From positions 1,550,001 through 1,614,000 of the forward strand of contig NW_026515428.1 of the NCBI RefSeq assembly GCF_014898815.1: a DNA stretch of 64,000 nt, in the 5' to 3' direction. The notes under the pieces are model-generated. The model was not told where the DNA came from. It did not search any database and saw nothing but the letters and a program-made list of their open reading frames with translations. This DNA comes from Panonychus citri (taxonomy: Eukaryota; Arthropoda; Arachnida; Trombidiformes; Tetranychidae). A program made the translations under genes and the position numbers. Shown here in pieces: positions 1 to 14,946 of this stretch; position 1 is the first letter of the stretch, and the number at the start of each line of letters is the position of its first letter.

Positions 1-3000
1 AGCAAATCCAATCAGTTATTTCATCTCTTAATCATAACAATTAATAAATCAACAATATCTAAGTGAAAGGTTTTATGATTGATTTAATCAATTGGTCAAG
101 TTAATAAAAACACCAAGCAATGTCCAGTTATTGTCTCATTCTGGTCAACAAAAACAAATGCCTCAAGGGAGCCTTGACCAAAGAGTAATTTTTTTCTTGT
201 ATTGTCATCATCAGTTAAGTGACCATCAGTTATTACTGTTATTATTATCATCACCATCAAGGTAAACTTTAATATCATTTGATTGATTATCAATGATGAA
301 AAATTACCAATGGTCATTTAAATGATCATTGACCACAAGCATTGAAATTAATCAATTATATTGATACCTGATCAGGTAAACAGTTTAATTTCATGATATT
401 GTTTAATTAATAGTTTTAATTGTGATATAACTTTAATACTTTGTATGTGTGGTAAACACAATTACTTTTAATTGAAACTTAATTAACACAAGTAAATAGA
501 GAACAAAGTTAATTAGTTAATCAATTAAATCAGCAATGTATCAACAATATAATCAATCTAATTAGGACTAAAGTTTAACAAGTTTCACCATGTTGGATCA
601 TAATTAGTTTCCTATTGATATTATTGAGTATCTTGTGATTGTTTTTAATTGTTCATCATTAAATCAATCAATCTGATTATCATGTATAATTAACGGCAAT
701 GATCAGAGGAAATTTTCAAGTTGATTGACATTTTCCTCTTTAATTTGAACAGGATAAACATGATGAAAGAGTTGAGCCCTGATTAATTCTGAGATTCATC
801 ATGAATAATTATCATTTGAATAATTCATTATGAATTGTTGAGATTTAATTTCAATGTTATGGTGAACTTGGATAGACTCATTTTCATGTTGCTGTTTTTC
901 AGTATAAACATTGTCAATGTTTTCTATTTGTTTACTGAACTTTCCATGAATTATCATGAAAAGAAAAAGTAAATTATCACCAAGAAAAAAAAAGGTTTCA
1001 CTGTCACCGAAAGAAAAACATATAATGATGTACCTATTGACTGGGAGAGAGAAAGAAAAAATCTACTGAACAAAATGTCACAGAAAGAATTATTTGGTTC
1101 AGAATTGAGCTGAACTTTTACCATGAATGAGAGAGAAAGAGAGTGAGATGAAGAAGACATCAAGATATATCCAAGGAAATGAAAAAAGAGAGAAATAAAA
1201 AAAGGTAAAGGGAAAATTTTTCCTTCGATTTCAATGTTACATTAACTGAAGAATAGGATGAAGAAAAAAAAATAACATTCGATTCATTGATTGATGAATT
1301 TTCATTTTTTTCCAGGGTGAAAAGTGACACTGATCCTTTGGAGATTGAAACATTAACAGATAATTATATCCATCATCATCATCATCATGAGTACATCACC
1401 ATAATCAATTAAAAGAGGAAGATATCACCATGAACAATAGGTTCAGGAGAAAAGATAGAAAAAAAAAGTTGAGGGTGAAAAATCTGAATGAAAAAAGTTC
1501 CCACCTCATCAGCTTCATCTCTTTATTTCCTCTGAGTGGTGTGAGTAATTTTTTGGCCCAGATTCGAATTTGGAAACAATGAGAATTGAATCAGAAAATG
1601 TTTCATCTTCCACATGAGCTTCTATACTCACAATCTTATTAATATATTCTTTCAGAACTTTTTTGTTCAAAGTCAATTCAGAATCATTGGACCGAGGTGA
1701 CGGTGGGTGAAGATCAAGAGTAGGGAAATAAATAAATGCTCACAATCAACAGTAATCATATTTTTCAGGATCAAATGGTGATGATAATGATTAACTTAAC
1801 TTTCACGATTTTCCCCAAACTTCCCGCCTTTGGATCACATTTTTCCCACTCTCAATTGTTTCACAAGCTTATTATCAACCCTTTTCATTGCCAACATCAT
1901 AATCATTAACACTGATAATTATTACTTAACAAAAGCATTATCATCACAATTAACTCAAATCAATTTCAATACTTGGTAACAATTAACACTCTTGCATATT
2001 CCCATTCAATTGTAACTACCAAACAAAAAAAAGTACCATGTTCATGTTAATCGTTTGCAATTGGTAATCTAATTGCCAATTGATTTTGCGAGCAAAAAAT
2101 CAACTTGTCCCCTGCAAATCAATCAAAATTGATTGTTGTAAGTATATTACAATCAATTTATCAATTTCCTCCCATCCTGTACTTAGTATTTGATGCAAAT
2201 TGCAGTGTCAATGTTAAAAAGATGTGAAAAAAATATATATTGATATAAATTGATTGTAACCAGAAAATTTTTCTTTCACCTTCAACTGAATTTTTTTTTG
2301 TTACCATGAAAAAAAATAAGATTCCTGATAATAGGAAAACCCTTTCAATTGAATGATATTTCATGATAACTGAATTTACTTTCAAGTTGCTCAATTTTTC
2401 AACATTAAAAAAAATCAATGAGTCAAAAATCAAATACACTATCAACTGTCAATGATAAGAGAGTCTATTCAATATTATAAGAAACATCATGTTCCAAATA
2501 TTATATTATATTTGCCCTGAAATTTCATGAACAAGTGAAGAAAAAAGTTTTCAAGTATCAGAATATTATCTGGAAAAATAAATTGAACAATCATCTTTTT
2601 AAATGATAACATCAATTTAATACCATAGACACATACAATTAACAATCAAGTCATGATCATATATTTTTCCATTGCTGAGTATTTTCACCAAACCATCAAG
2701 AATTTTTTTTCTCTCACAAAAGATTAACATGAAAAATGAAATTCTGCTTTAATTTGTTGCTCCAAATGAGCAGTTAGAGAGAGAAAAAAAAATTGTTTCA
2801 ACTAATGAACTTAAACAACTTTAATCAAACTGGAAAATCTTTCAGTTTCAACCCTGAATTTATCATGAACTTTCATCAAGTTTATATTATTATTACTTAT
2901 AAGTGGCTATGTTTTTTTTATCACCCTGGTAAATGATCATCATCATCATGATTATCATGATGAAATTTTTACTTTTCAGGGGAAAACTTTCTCTCCTTCA

Positions 3001-3975
3001 TCTCTCTAATGAACATCATCTTAATACAGTTCAACTTTAATTCTGGTCAACAGGGAGTTAATAATATATATACTTAGCCCCTTCGTACTTTTCAAGGTAC
3101 TAATCGTACTGAGGAATGATAATCATACTGGTTCAAGTCAAAGAAAAGTTCATTGAGTCAATTCTGAATGGATTCTTTACAGAATAAAAAGAGTAAAGAG
3201 AGAAAAAAACTTTTCGATAGCCGCAGGGGTTTTCGTAAGTTAGAACTTTTTTCACCCTTATTTCTAGTCTTATATTGGCTCAAAATTCAGTTTTAATACA
3301 ATTATCCATCATGGGTCATCATGATTCTCTACCATGAGAGAGACCTTAATGAGTTATCATTCAGTTTTTCGGAGAAAAATTTTCGACTCAAAAAGGAAGA
3401 TCAAAGTTCTAGTCTTTAATGTGAGAGAAGATGAAAGTTCATGATGATATTTGTTCTGAAATTCAACCATGATATAAGAGTACATGTTGAAATCAAGTAG
3501 AAAAATTGTCAACTAGTTGACAATCAAATTTAGAGAAAAAGAGAAGGGGAAAAATTTGTTTCCTTTTCTCGGAACAAAAAAATATTTCAATTCTTCAAAT
3601 TCTGACAGCTTCATCTTACCATAGTAATAACATCATAATCATCTTCATCCTCTAAAATAAGGAAATGTATTTGTTTCCTACTCTAACTCATCATCAACCC
3701 ATGTAATCGTCTTAATCATTACCCTGATCGAGTTTCGCTTTTTAAACTAAACTTTTATCGTTCATCTTTTCATGGAAAATTCATCATTATGTTTTTGGAA
3801 AATTTTCTCCAACTATATCTGCCTTTATAATTGATTTTCATTCGTCATCCCAATGCTTCAACCCGATCCTCAGTATTACACTTGACTTGCTGATACTTGG
3901 TGTTTACTGATAAACACATTAGTTAAACTTGACAGGGAAATTTTTTATCATCTTCTTATCTTCCTCCTTTCATTA

Positions 3976-4006
<31 letters not shown>

Positions 4007-4377
4007 TTCATCCTCAACTTTGTTGAACAATCAAAATTGATGAAGAGAGGGAGAGACTTTGAGATTCAAGTTGAATTAAGCATCGTATCCATTGGATAGG
4101 ATTTTATAAGTGGGAGTGGGATACCAGCTAGTGGATTATATTAGGATGAAGATAAAGAATTTTGTAAAAAGGGTGAGAATGATGATAAATAATCGATTAA
4201 TGAAGCGAGAGCTATCATTTTTTATTTTTTTCCTCAATCATTGTTATCATTGATTTTTTGATTCGCTATCATCATCAGTTGAATTATTTGTAACTATTTT
4301 TTTCACTTTCAAAATGAAGAATGGGAGTGAAAAAAGGGTTTTCATGGTAGTTCTGATTAGATGAATAGATGAGAAGG

Positions 4378-4418
<41 letters not shown>

Positions 4419-7209
4419 AATGAGAGATGAATAAGCTTTATAATCATCATTTCCTTCATCTTCAATCTACAAGGATTCATTAAGAAAAGTACATTTGGAT
4501 CGATATCGAAAAAAGAAACTTTTTCAATGAATATTCTCAATATAAAGTCAAATGAGACAGAAATAAGATAAAGATGATGAACATGTTGATGAAGAAAAAA
4601 GAAAAGATTAAGAAGATAAAACAAGATGGTGATGATGAGTTATCTCTTTGGTGGGAAATAAATAACTCGGAGTATATCGATTAGACTTGAAGAGATCGAA
4701 GATTGAGAGAGAAAGTGAATGAAGATGGAATGGAAGTTGAATAAATGTATCAGAATCACGATAATGTTGAATGATGGAAGTCAATTCCTGTAACCAAAAT
4801 AGTTTCATCTTCTTAATCCACTAATCATATTAACGGATTAACAGCAATAACAGTTGATAATCGGATGTGCAGATATAATCATCAAGATGATGGAAAAGCA
4901 AAGAAATTGTAAATTGAGTAGTAACCATGAAATTACAGAATTATATTCAACATTTCCATGGACCCATGAAAACCTAATGAATATGAATAAATTATCTTCT
5001 TAAAACTAACAATCGAAAGGATAATTCCTCAGTCTACTGTTAACATTTCAATCCTTATAAACACAAATACGATATGAATTTTTGTTCATCATGATGAACA
5101 GTGAAAAAGGTATGAAAGTGATCATCATCATCATTATCATCATCATGATAATCACCCTGTGAAGATGATCATGTAGACAAAAGAGAGAGAGAGAGAAGAT
5201 GAATGAGATGATGAAGATAAACAGGATAAAGTTGTAGTTTCATTCAGTTGAGAATTCAGTGTAATCCAGTTGACCATGAAGATGGATGAGAAAATGAAAA
5301 GGTAAAAGGAAGGCAAGAAACATGTAGACAACTGAATCATATTCATGGTTGGATAATCTCATATTCATTGGTCAGTTTTATTTGTTACACTTACAAATCA
5401 AGAGAGAGAGAGATGGTCAAAGATGCTAATGAATAAACACACTCAATATGTTTCATTATAATTCCAATGAATTCCCGCTGTCTATTCTCATTATCTCATG
5501 ATCATTGGAAATAGAATTCAAATTTTATCATCAATTCTGAACAAAGAAATTAATTACTTTGTTAACTAAGATCTATTTTTATCTCGATAATAATTTGATA
5601 TTCTAATGCTAAACTTCAAAATTGATTAGTCATATTCACAGTTTGATTTAGCTAATTGATATTTTTATGTAGCAATAGGAGCATAGATTTCGTGTTGATC
5701 ATGAGAGAGCTTGAATAGTTCAAATCTAGTCACGATTTGGACATTTATTATGAAGAGATAACGAACCTTGATCGTCAGAATATCATCAATATGATAATCA
5801 TTTCATTTGAATAATTAAATGTTTACAATTGTAATTTGGTTTCTCTTTAATTATGTGATCATTTTGTTTACATAAACTCATTAATTACAATTAGTTTCTA
5901 ATCATTTGGTTGATTATTATGGTTTTATTTTCCATCTTAGACAATTAAATGCATTGAGAAAAACGTTAATTTCTTACGATTATCTTGATTACTGATTCGG
6001 ATTCTAGACAATTTATTTCAGAACTTTTTTATTCATCTGATCAATTTTACTCTTTTTCTTATCTCTTTCTATTTAACTGACCACACTGGACATGGTTGAA
6101 TAATGAACTGGAAATCGATAAACTTACCAAGAATCAAAAACAAATCGAATGAAAAAAAAGTTAATTGTAACAATTAATTAGAAAAACACTAATTCGGATC
6201 AACAATCTAGACAAATTTTCACCTAATCAAGCAACTAAATCAGTTTAGATTGTCAAGGATTAAATCCTCTTTTTCCAAGTTAATCAAGTTGAAAACTTTT
6301 TTCCCCACTGCAATAATATAATGACCACAAGTTGAGTGGTCATTTTTACAAGAGTAAAAAAAGTAAACGATAAAATTAATGATTATGTTTCTACAATCAA
6401 CTTACCAAACTAATCAATGCTAATCAATATCTAGAAAACCGGATAATCAACGGATGAACTTGATGATAATAGATGAGATTACATTTTAGAGCAAAAAAAG
6501 AAATGACAATTTCCGGGAAAAGAATGAAAAAAAAATCAACTCTTCCCATGAATGGAAATCGTTAATCGGAATCAGAATCATTTTCACGCTCATTAACCTT
6601 TTTTAGAAAAGAAGAAGAGGAGAAAAAAAAAGTTCGAAAAGAAAAATCCTAAGGTACTTTTCCTCTATCATTACAAAAATATACTTCCAATTCCCTCTCT
6701 TGCCACTCCCACCCAGAATTCCCTCCATGATGATCATCATTTTTATCATCATGAAAAACAACATCATGAACCAAAGTGAAATTCAACTTCACTAGACTGT
6801 AACAGTAAATTATTATTGACTGATAAAAAACTCATATAATAATTTCATGTACAGCATGTTCTCATATGATATTATCATCATTGAAGATTCAGTTGATGTT
6901 ATCTTGGAGATAGTTACATGGTAAGAAAAAAAAATGAATTCTCAATGATAACTGAATTTATAGCTACAAACATTTCAAGGTAGAAATAAATAACAATAAT
7001 AATGGTGGAAAACAAAGTTCGTTTAACTTTTTTTTTCTTCTCCAGCCACATGATAAATATTAGAATAACACAACATTCAGCATGGAAACTTGAGTAATGG
7101 AGTTTGAAATTTTCTCTCTTAGTTAAATATTCATTGAGATTCAACTATTAATATAAATTAAAAAGGATAAACAAGAGAGAGAGAGAGATATTGAGGTGGA
7201 AAAACTTAC
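1..7209. other. Non-coding, presumed intron downstream of Ig5
   Basis: No exon could be supported on either strand. The sequence is AT-rich with Asn/Ile-type codon noise, (CT)n at 3976-4001, (GA)n at 4385-4418, many ATCATGAT-type palindromes (for example a perfect 16-bp palindrome GTTCATCATGATGAAC near 5084-5099) and short A6GTTC motifs. Small exons of the fibronectin or membrane part of the Side-like gene could be hidden here. Confidence 0.5.
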
Positions 7210-7539
7210 CCGCCGGGATGACAAAGTAAAGACAAGGTTCCGTTTGTTTACCCACTCGATTCGAGGCGATACAATAAAGGACCCCGTAGTCCAGTGGTCT
7301 CTTTGGGATGTAGGTGGCAACACTTTTCAATCCATCAACGGTGAATTTAATCTGTTCCGGTTCACCAATACTATTGGAACTTTTATTCACATTTTCATCC
7401 CCTGAAAGGGTTGAATTAAAGGTCCATTGAAAGGTAACATCTTTCTGTGGATTAGCATCAACCTCACATACAATCACTGCGACCTCATGCTTGGCCACAC
7501 CGTAGTGAACCCTTTGACCTGATCTACATATCGGTGTAT
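7210..7539 (-). CDS. side: Side-like exon, Ig domain 5
   Basis: A 330-nt exon with acceptor TTTTTTTCAG and donor GCGG/GTAAGT, phase 1 on both sides. It encodes one Ig domain: TPICRSGQRVHYGVAKHE, then VAVIVCEVDANP (first cysteine), VTFQWTFNST (core tryptophan) and DYGVLYCIASNRVGKQTEPC (second cysteine), ending FVIPA. The PIC....Q..YGVA..E...V.CEVDA.P string and the DYG.L.C.A.N.VG.Q..PC...IIPA ending are very specific to Ig5 of Side proteins. The next exon should encode a fibronectin-III domain; I could not find it between 1 and 7209. Confidence 0.92.
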
Positions 7540-8214
7540 CTGAAAAAAAGTTTAGGCAAAAAAAAAACAATTACGTTTAGATGAATTCATGATAATTGAA
7601 ACAATCCAATTCAATTTTCCTCTCTGCACTTAATTAATCAACTTGATTAGATTTCATTGATTTGTAATTAACATTTGTCAACCAATTAAATAGATTAAAA
7701 ATATTCCAAAAGTTGATTAGCTGTTTAATCAACTGATTTTCTTGATTAAATTAAAAAGCTCATTTGTTTTATTTCAATTCAATTAGTTAATTATTTTCCT
7801 GTCTCATACTTTTTTCTAGGTAAATTTTTAGTTAATTTAGTTTATTATTATTAGGTTAATTGTTTCAAAAAGATTGGAAATTAACTATTGAAAATGAAGG
7901 GAAAAAATTTCATCAACTGATTGTTATTCAATATTAAATGAAATAAATAAATTGGTTGATTGGTTAATTGTTCATTCAACTAGATTGTTCATCTCATCAT
8001 CATTGATTCTTATGATTAGTTAATCATTTGGTAGTAATTGAAAAAAAGTTCAACTGTGGAAAATCTGAAATTTCTTATGGTGGTGATTTTCAGGTGAATT
8101 GAATAACCTGAGTGATGATTTTATGATTTTTACTTATTGGAAAATTGAATTGACAAAAACCAGAGGAAAAGTTGGAGAAAACAAAAAAAAATCCAATAAT
8201 GGACATTGACTTAC
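7540..8214 (-). other. Intron of Side-like gene
   Basis: This 675-nt intron lies between the Ig4 and Ig5 exons and is bounded by GTAAGT and TTTTTTTCAG. It is AT-rich and no other feature was seen. Confidence 0.85.
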
Positions 8215-8413
8215 ATTTAACATCTAAATGGACAATATCACTTGACCCTTTACCTATGGTATTAACAGCCCAGCATTGATATTTGCCGGAATGAATTTTA
8301 CCAACATTTCGTATTAAAAGTGAACTATTATTGACAGAGATTCGTTGTTTATTATCACTTTCCAGCTTTTTACCATTATAAAACCAACCAATTTCAGTAA
8401 TCGCTGGATTAGA
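8215..8413 (-). CDS. side: Side-like exon, second half of Ig domain 4
   Basis: A 199-nt exon with acceptor ATATATCAAG (weak pyrimidine tract) and donor AAAT/GTAAGT, phase 0 in and phase 1 out. It carries the core tryptophan (EIGWFYNGKKL), the hydrophobic SSLLIRNV strand and the second cysteine in SGKYQCWAVNTIG, completing Ig4, and closes with HLDVK. The A.N..G.GSS...L.V ending is the usual Side/Ig I-set ending. Confidence 0.88.
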
Positions 8414-8527
8414 CTTGATATATCAAAATAACAGGATAGAAATGGATTAACGTTGATGAAAGATCAAAAATTTAGAGAGAGAGAGAGAGAGACAGAAATA
8501 GAGAACTAGATTATCTTCCAATATTAC

Positions 8528-8619
8528 CTGAATATTGCATTCGATGTAAACATCACTTCCCTCCATGATATCCTTATTCTGGATGCTTGAACCCAGGGCA
8601 AGAGACGCAATTGGCACAA
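8528..8619 (-). CDS. side: Side-like exon, first half of Ig domain 4
   Basis: A 92-nt exon with acceptor CTTCAAG and donor CAG/GTAATATTGG. It enters at phase 1 and leaves at phase 0, the only junction in the gene that is not phase 1. It reads VPIASLALGSSIQNKDIMEG and then SDVYIECNIQ with the first cysteine of Ig4. The VP...L.LG....D..EG.DVY.EC pattern is typical of Side Ig4. The following intron is only 114 nt and carries a short GA run, in contrast to the multi-kilobase introns elsewhere. Confidence 0.85.
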
Positions 8620-8997
8620 CTTGAAGATGGACACACAGGGAAAATGAATGGACAAAAAAGTGAATACATTTTATTATATTAACATTGAAATCGAAGCAAA
8701 AAAATCAAATGTAATGACCACAAGAGACTTGAAGTCAATGGGACCATCAAGTGACTCGATATTATTATTGATGACACAACTAATGTAATACTATCTTTCT
8801 GTTGGCAACAATTTAAAATTTCTTCAAATAATCAACTAATGATGTAAAGATAACCTTTAGCTGACCGTAAGCTGCAAGGTCAATCATTGATGTCTAATTG
8901 TTACAGATAAATAGTTACAATCTTTTTTTCTGATGATCAGTAAGTGTAATCTAATCACTAACTATGGTTACTATTAGATTGAAGGTTAAATACTTAC
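8620..8997 (-). other. Intron of Side-like gene
   Basis: This 378-nt intron lies between the Ig3 exon and the first Ig4 exon, with donor GTAAGT and acceptor CAAG. Nothing else was seen in it. Confidence 0.85.
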
Positions 8998-9294
8998 AGT
9001 GAACTTTGATTATTAGTAAATCTTCAATAAGATAATCTGTAAATTGTTGATTAATTGCTGAACAGGTTAATCTTTTACCATTATCATCAACTGAAGGCAC
9101 TAAGGTGAGATAGGCAGTTGTAACTGAGCCATCATCTGATGTTGATTCACCTAAGCCGGTTAATTGTACACCCTCTTTGTACCAATTAAGTTTAGCCGGT
9201 GGACGGGAACCAATTGATTGGCATATTAGTTCATATTGTGTTCCGGTTAACATAATTGTCGGCGGGTTAATTAACTTTACTTCAACAGGCTTAA
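8998..9294 (-). CDS. side: Side-like exon, Ig domain 3
   Basis: A 297-nt exon with acceptor AGTTAAG-type boundary TTTTAG at 9295 and donor CACT/GTAAGT at 8997, phase 1 on both sides. It encodes one complete Ig domain: TQYELICQSIGSRPPAKLNW with the first cysteine and core tryptophan, then DDNGKRLTCSA with the second cysteine, ending EDLLIIKVH. The GT.YE..CQS.GSRPPA..W string and the closing D.NGK.LTC are characteristic of Ig3 in Side family members. It sits at the end of a 5.65-kb intron. Confidence 0.9.
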
Positions 9295-10834
9295 CTAAAA
9301 TATAAATGAAAAGCAAATACAATTCAAGGTAAATATTATACACATAAACAAATTCATTCATAAATATCCAAAAAAAAAGAGAAAAGAAAATTTGAAAATT
9401 CTGGTTTTCTACTCATTCCATAGTATCATCATCATCATCATCACATGTAATATTCATGGTGTGATTCTGAATTGAAGATGCTGATGACATTATATGAATT
9501 CATCATTACCATGATGAGCAGTTCTTACCACCTCAGAAATGAGTCTGTGGTGTAAATATGATTATTATTACACTTATAGTGGCAATTCAGGGTAAAAGTT
9601 GGTATCATGAATTCATATTGATTGATTCATGAATATGAAAACTTCAATTATCATCATCATCATCATTATTATTATTGTTATGATTAGGAATCTGTTTATT
9701 GCAATAAATATATTACAATGTGTTTGTAATTTCTGTAAAATGTTGTTCATTTTCATTGAGAATTAGTTTTTGAATCATCATGTAATGTATCCTGAACTTA
9801 TTGATGTTATTATTATTATGATTACAATCAATTGAATTATTATATGAAGGTAACTTTAATTCAGGCAAACAAAAGGAAGAATCCAAGATATTCCTGATAT
9901 TGTATATATGAGAAGAAGCAAAAAGATCCTGAAAAAAGGCAATTTATTTTCATGATCATGAATAGGAATAGATTCTGAAAATATCCAGAATTTTGGAAAG
10001 GATGTTTAATATGTACATGATACATTTTCTATTGAAAAATATTCAATGATTTCAATTGGGAATAAAGTGAGGAAAGTGTTTTCATGATATTACATGGAAT
10101 CCAATCAACCTTATAAAAAGATATTTTCTCTTTTGTTTTCTATTCTATCATTTATATTTTGGTTCATTTCATGGAAAAATTTTTACTCTTTCTTTTCTCA
10201 TGGAATTTTCAACCTTTTCCCTTACACCCTCGTATCTTCATCATCTTAATATATATACAATTCTAAGTAACATTCTCAGGTATTCGCATGAGTTTTCCAA
10301 TTATCATTCATCAGAATCTGAGTTTCATTCACTATTGTTTGACCTTTTATATGGTAGAAATTTTTTTCCTCTTTCACTATCAACAAGATTACACACCATG
10401 GATGAGATTATTCATATCTCCTGTAATTGAACTAGGGAAAGTTCAGAAATGTTCATAGTGATAATCTACCGGCAATATGAGGATAAAGTTCATTTTCTTG
10501 GGAATGTTTATCCATTTCAAACTGAAATTTTTTCTCGAAATATTATTAAACTAATTTGTGGATAATATTTTGTTGATTCAATTTTCATTGATTCAGAACT
10601 TTTTTATTCCCTTCTTCATGGTGAAATTATCTGTTTTAGCTTGAATAGGATGTTATTGTTGATGACTAGAGGAAGATAAAAATACAGATGATGCAATTAA
10701 GATTCCAAGAGTTTCCATGTTAAGATATTATCTCATTCAGTTCAATGGAATCGTAGTTGAGATTAGACTTTTCTTCAGATTCTATTTTTCCCCTCCCTTC
10801 ATAATAAGTGTAAATAATTTGATACAAAATGATA

Positions 10835-10873
<39 letters not shown>

Positions 10874-13800
10874 GCTCTGCTTCTGACCACTGGTCAGCAT
10901 TTCTGAAGTTCTTATGATAATATTATTATTGCGACTTCCTCTTTCTCATCATCTTCCTCCATTCATCAATATAATCATGATAAAAATGTAGTGAAAACAA
11001 TTTGATTGATATTATCCAATGAATGGAAATAAATTTCCCTCTCAACAATTAATCAAATCATTGATTTGTCACCAACAAATTGCTGCCTTTAATCATAAAC
11101 AATAAAGTTAATTTACAGTTAAATCATAAACAATTATCCAATGGGTGTATTAACATTGATATCTTTTCAAGTTTATTATCACTTCAATTTGTACAAAATG
11201 TTGTAATTAGAGCACATTAACACCCATGATACATGATAATCTCATGAATTAATATTTCTCTCGCAGGTTATTAGGTATATTAATCTGAAGATAAATTTGG
11301 TTCAATGTTTCAAATTGTTTCTCATGAAAGAATGGATAACTTTTAGTCACGAACTCAGGACGAGAGAAAAAAAAATTCTGATAATTCGATAAGTCTGAAC
11401 TTTTTTTTGTTCTTTTCTTTTCAATTCATGTTAATTGTTCTGATGTGATTCAGAAGATTATCCTCTTAATAACTCAAGAATATTTCTCCTTCAGTATATT
11501 ATACATATATGAATTCTCATGAAAACAAAAAGAAAATGTGACGAAATAAAAAGAGAGATGATATTATTTATCGTTTATTGGACATTCGAATGTGATAAAT
11601 ATGCTGATAAGATTATGACAACATGAAAGGTAAAACTTGGACTTATCATGGAAATGATATTTTCATGGTATCGAAATTATATTTCACAACCATTAAGATG
11701 ATCTCAAGTAGATTCATTGATGCAGAATTTAATGTAACAGGAGGAGGAATTATTATCATCAAGTGTTGACAAAATTAAACTCATGAATTAACCAGGAAGG
11801 AATAATGATCATCATAATATTGAACATGTAAATTATTAATTAACAGTTAAAGATGATTAAGGTTGAGAGAGAGAGAGAGGAGGTAAAGATAATGAGGATA
11901 AAAGTAGGATAGCCAAAGGTCAATCTGATTTGAATTGGTCAATCATTAGTAAAACAATTTCATTCAACTGTTTCAAGTTAGTGGGTTGATTATTTCCAGA
12001 GGATGATGATGTTTTCTCACTCGTATCTGATTACCATCATGTTGTCTCAGATTCAAACTGAATTACATGGAATCATTAAATGTCTATCCCTTTTTTACTC
12101 AATGGTGACTATTATTATTACTTCCCTAGCCCACCCATAACATTATATACACAGTTTCGATATTGGTCAATACTGGTCATCTCTTTACTTCATCAATATT
12201 AGTAATTATTATTATTATTATTATTGTAATTTACTTTGCTGTGTGTCTTGGTAACATGATGATGGGAGTTGATAAAGAAGGTGGAAACATGGAAGTTGAT
12301 TGTATGTATATAATTTTTTGATTCAGTCTGAATGTTCAGCCAGTTCTGATTCTGTAATTCTGTGTTCAGTTTGATAGTTTTTTCTTTGGATCCTTTTTTT
12401 TATTCTTTCTCATTGAAAATATAAAAGTGTCACGTAGTTATTAATATGTTGAACGTCACATATAATATAATGTACAAAAAGATATTCGCAGTTTTTTAGT
12501 TACACATGTATTAACACTACTATTGACCACTTATCCTCCTCCCACACTGGAAAGGGTATCATAGGGTTGAGAATATTTTACCACCTTTGACCTTGTTCTT
12601 CGTTGAAAATTGTTCTGGTTAGAAAGAGAGTTTGAAATGAACATAAAGTTTAAAAATTCCCGTGAGAAAATCAAAATAATATCAGAACTTTCTAAGCTCA
12701 TGTAATCAGTGCCTTTTCTCATCACTATTCCACTTTAACCCTCATCCCCATGATAGACATGCTTTTGTGGTCCTTTTCACCATCAACTAACATTCTATAT
12801 TATGTCACCAGGAAGACGAAAAAGAGAAAATCATTGAACAGAACTTTTTATTTCTCTCTCTTCTCTAGTCCATTCTCTTCAATTCCTTTTTCATCTCGTT
12901 CACTCTTCATCAATTCCAGGTTCTTAATTTTACCTTCTTCTTCTTATTCCATCGATTTAACCTCAACGACAATGACGAAAAATGATCATGAGACTTATGG
13001 GAATTAGAGGAAAATAATGTCACCATGGATAATGATGATGAGAGAAAGTAAGATGAACAAAAGGCTTTAAGAACTTGGTGAAAATACTGATGATGAAAAG
13101 GTAAATCATCTAACGAGTTTACAATGAATTATGTATATCAGGTAAAGAATCATTATCTTTGTAAAATAATTGAAGATCAACATTATTGACCATTATTCAA
13201 GTACGTTCATTACAATTAGTAAATGTATCTCCGTATAAATTATTGGATAAATGTCGTGTTACCTTTTCTTCATTGATCAAACAGAAATTACTAATTATTC
13301 TGTTATTTATTGATTATCCACATCTAATAGCTAAATTTAGAGCAATTGATAACTAAGTGACACTTTAGACTTCAACAAATTAGTTTCTGATCAGATCAAG
13401 GTCATTGGTTGGAAGAAAAATCATCAAAGGTCATTTAAAAATCCTCCTTCCATATAAATCTATGTATTTGTTGATGCTTCGTATTTGAAGTTCACAGAGC
13501 TCAGAATTTGCTAATTTTCCCATGGAATTGGATTTACCGGTAAGAAAAGTTCAGTATTTATTAATTGTCCATATCAGTTGGTTAACAATTAACTAGCTGA
13601 TTGTTAGTACTTTAATTATGATTAAAACTTGAATCCACTAAAAGTAGTTAATGATAACCTTTCACTATGATGATAATAATGAATGAGCTACTATTTGGAT
13701 TTGATTAACTGTTAGATGAGATTAACTAACATGTAATTAACAATCAATGAATAGCATGTTTATTTAATTTTCTAATGATGAACATCAACCTAATAATAAT

Positions 13801-14946
13801 CAGTAAATTGTTACTGGTTTGATACATTGTAATTAAAATTAAATCAAAGACAAACTGTTTCCAGATGATTGTAATTAGCCTGATTACAATTAAGCAATAA
13901 GGTTGAAGATGATTAAACACAAAATGATAATACAAATGATAATCAAATTAAATCACATTGGCCAAATTGGCTTAACTTCAAATCTAATTTAAATCTATTA
14001 GTTCAATGGATATACAACAATTAAAAGTTGATTAGATTGTGTGAGCAGAGTAAAAAAGTAAATTGTTTCAATCTTAATCATTGAAACTTAGCTTAATTAT
14101 AATTAACGGTTGATGATGTTTAAGAAAAAGAAGAGCAATTTAGACTCTATTAACAAATTGTTACATTCAATTTTCTGGTTAATTGAATTGATGATAAATT
14201 GTTATCATCGTGAGTTAAATCATTGGCTTGAAAGTTAATTAACTTAATCATTAAACATTCAGTTTACATTGTAACCATTTTTTTTAATCATCATGATCAT
14301 TGAGATATTAACTATTATTATAATATGTTGATTGTTGGTTAATTGTTTTTGATAGTATTTGACTAATCATGTAATCATAGTTAACTTTTTGTTAATGTGT
14401 GTGACAATTAACAATAAATAACGAATCATGAATTTAATCATTGTGGTTGGATGGACAACCAACACTCACGATTAATTGAAAAGTTTAAATTGTTTAAAGT
14501 TTCCAACCCAATTAATCAAATAATTTAATCATAATAATTTATTTCCATCATTAGTGTAACGGATAATTAAACAGTAAATGTTATTAATCATTTTTTATCC
14601 AAGAAAAAGGTAATTTTGACTTTAGCCCCTCTTCAATGAGTAAAACTTCAGGTAACAATTAATTTAATCATCGCTCATGAAAATCACTGATAATTTACTT
14701 GATCATCCAAAGTAAAGTCAACAATATCGATCTTAATTAATGATTGATTAAACTGGAAAATAAATTACAAATTGAGAGTAAACAATTAACAGGATAACCT
14801 CATAGATTCTGAAGGTGATAATGATGATTCATAAATGATAATCGGAAGTAAACAATTCATGAATCAAATGATTACTTGTTGATGAATTTATGGATAATTA
14901 TGATGATTAGTTAATTGGTTAATTAAAGGATTGTTGATTTACTTAC
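9295..14946 (-). other. 5.65-kb intron of Side-like gene
   Basis: It separates the Ig2 and Ig3 exons. It holds a (CT)n tract at about 10838-10870, several ATC/GAT trinucleotide runs and A6GTTC-type motifs. No gene or mobile element was recognised. Short open frames here are low-complexity and have no support. Confidence 0.75.
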
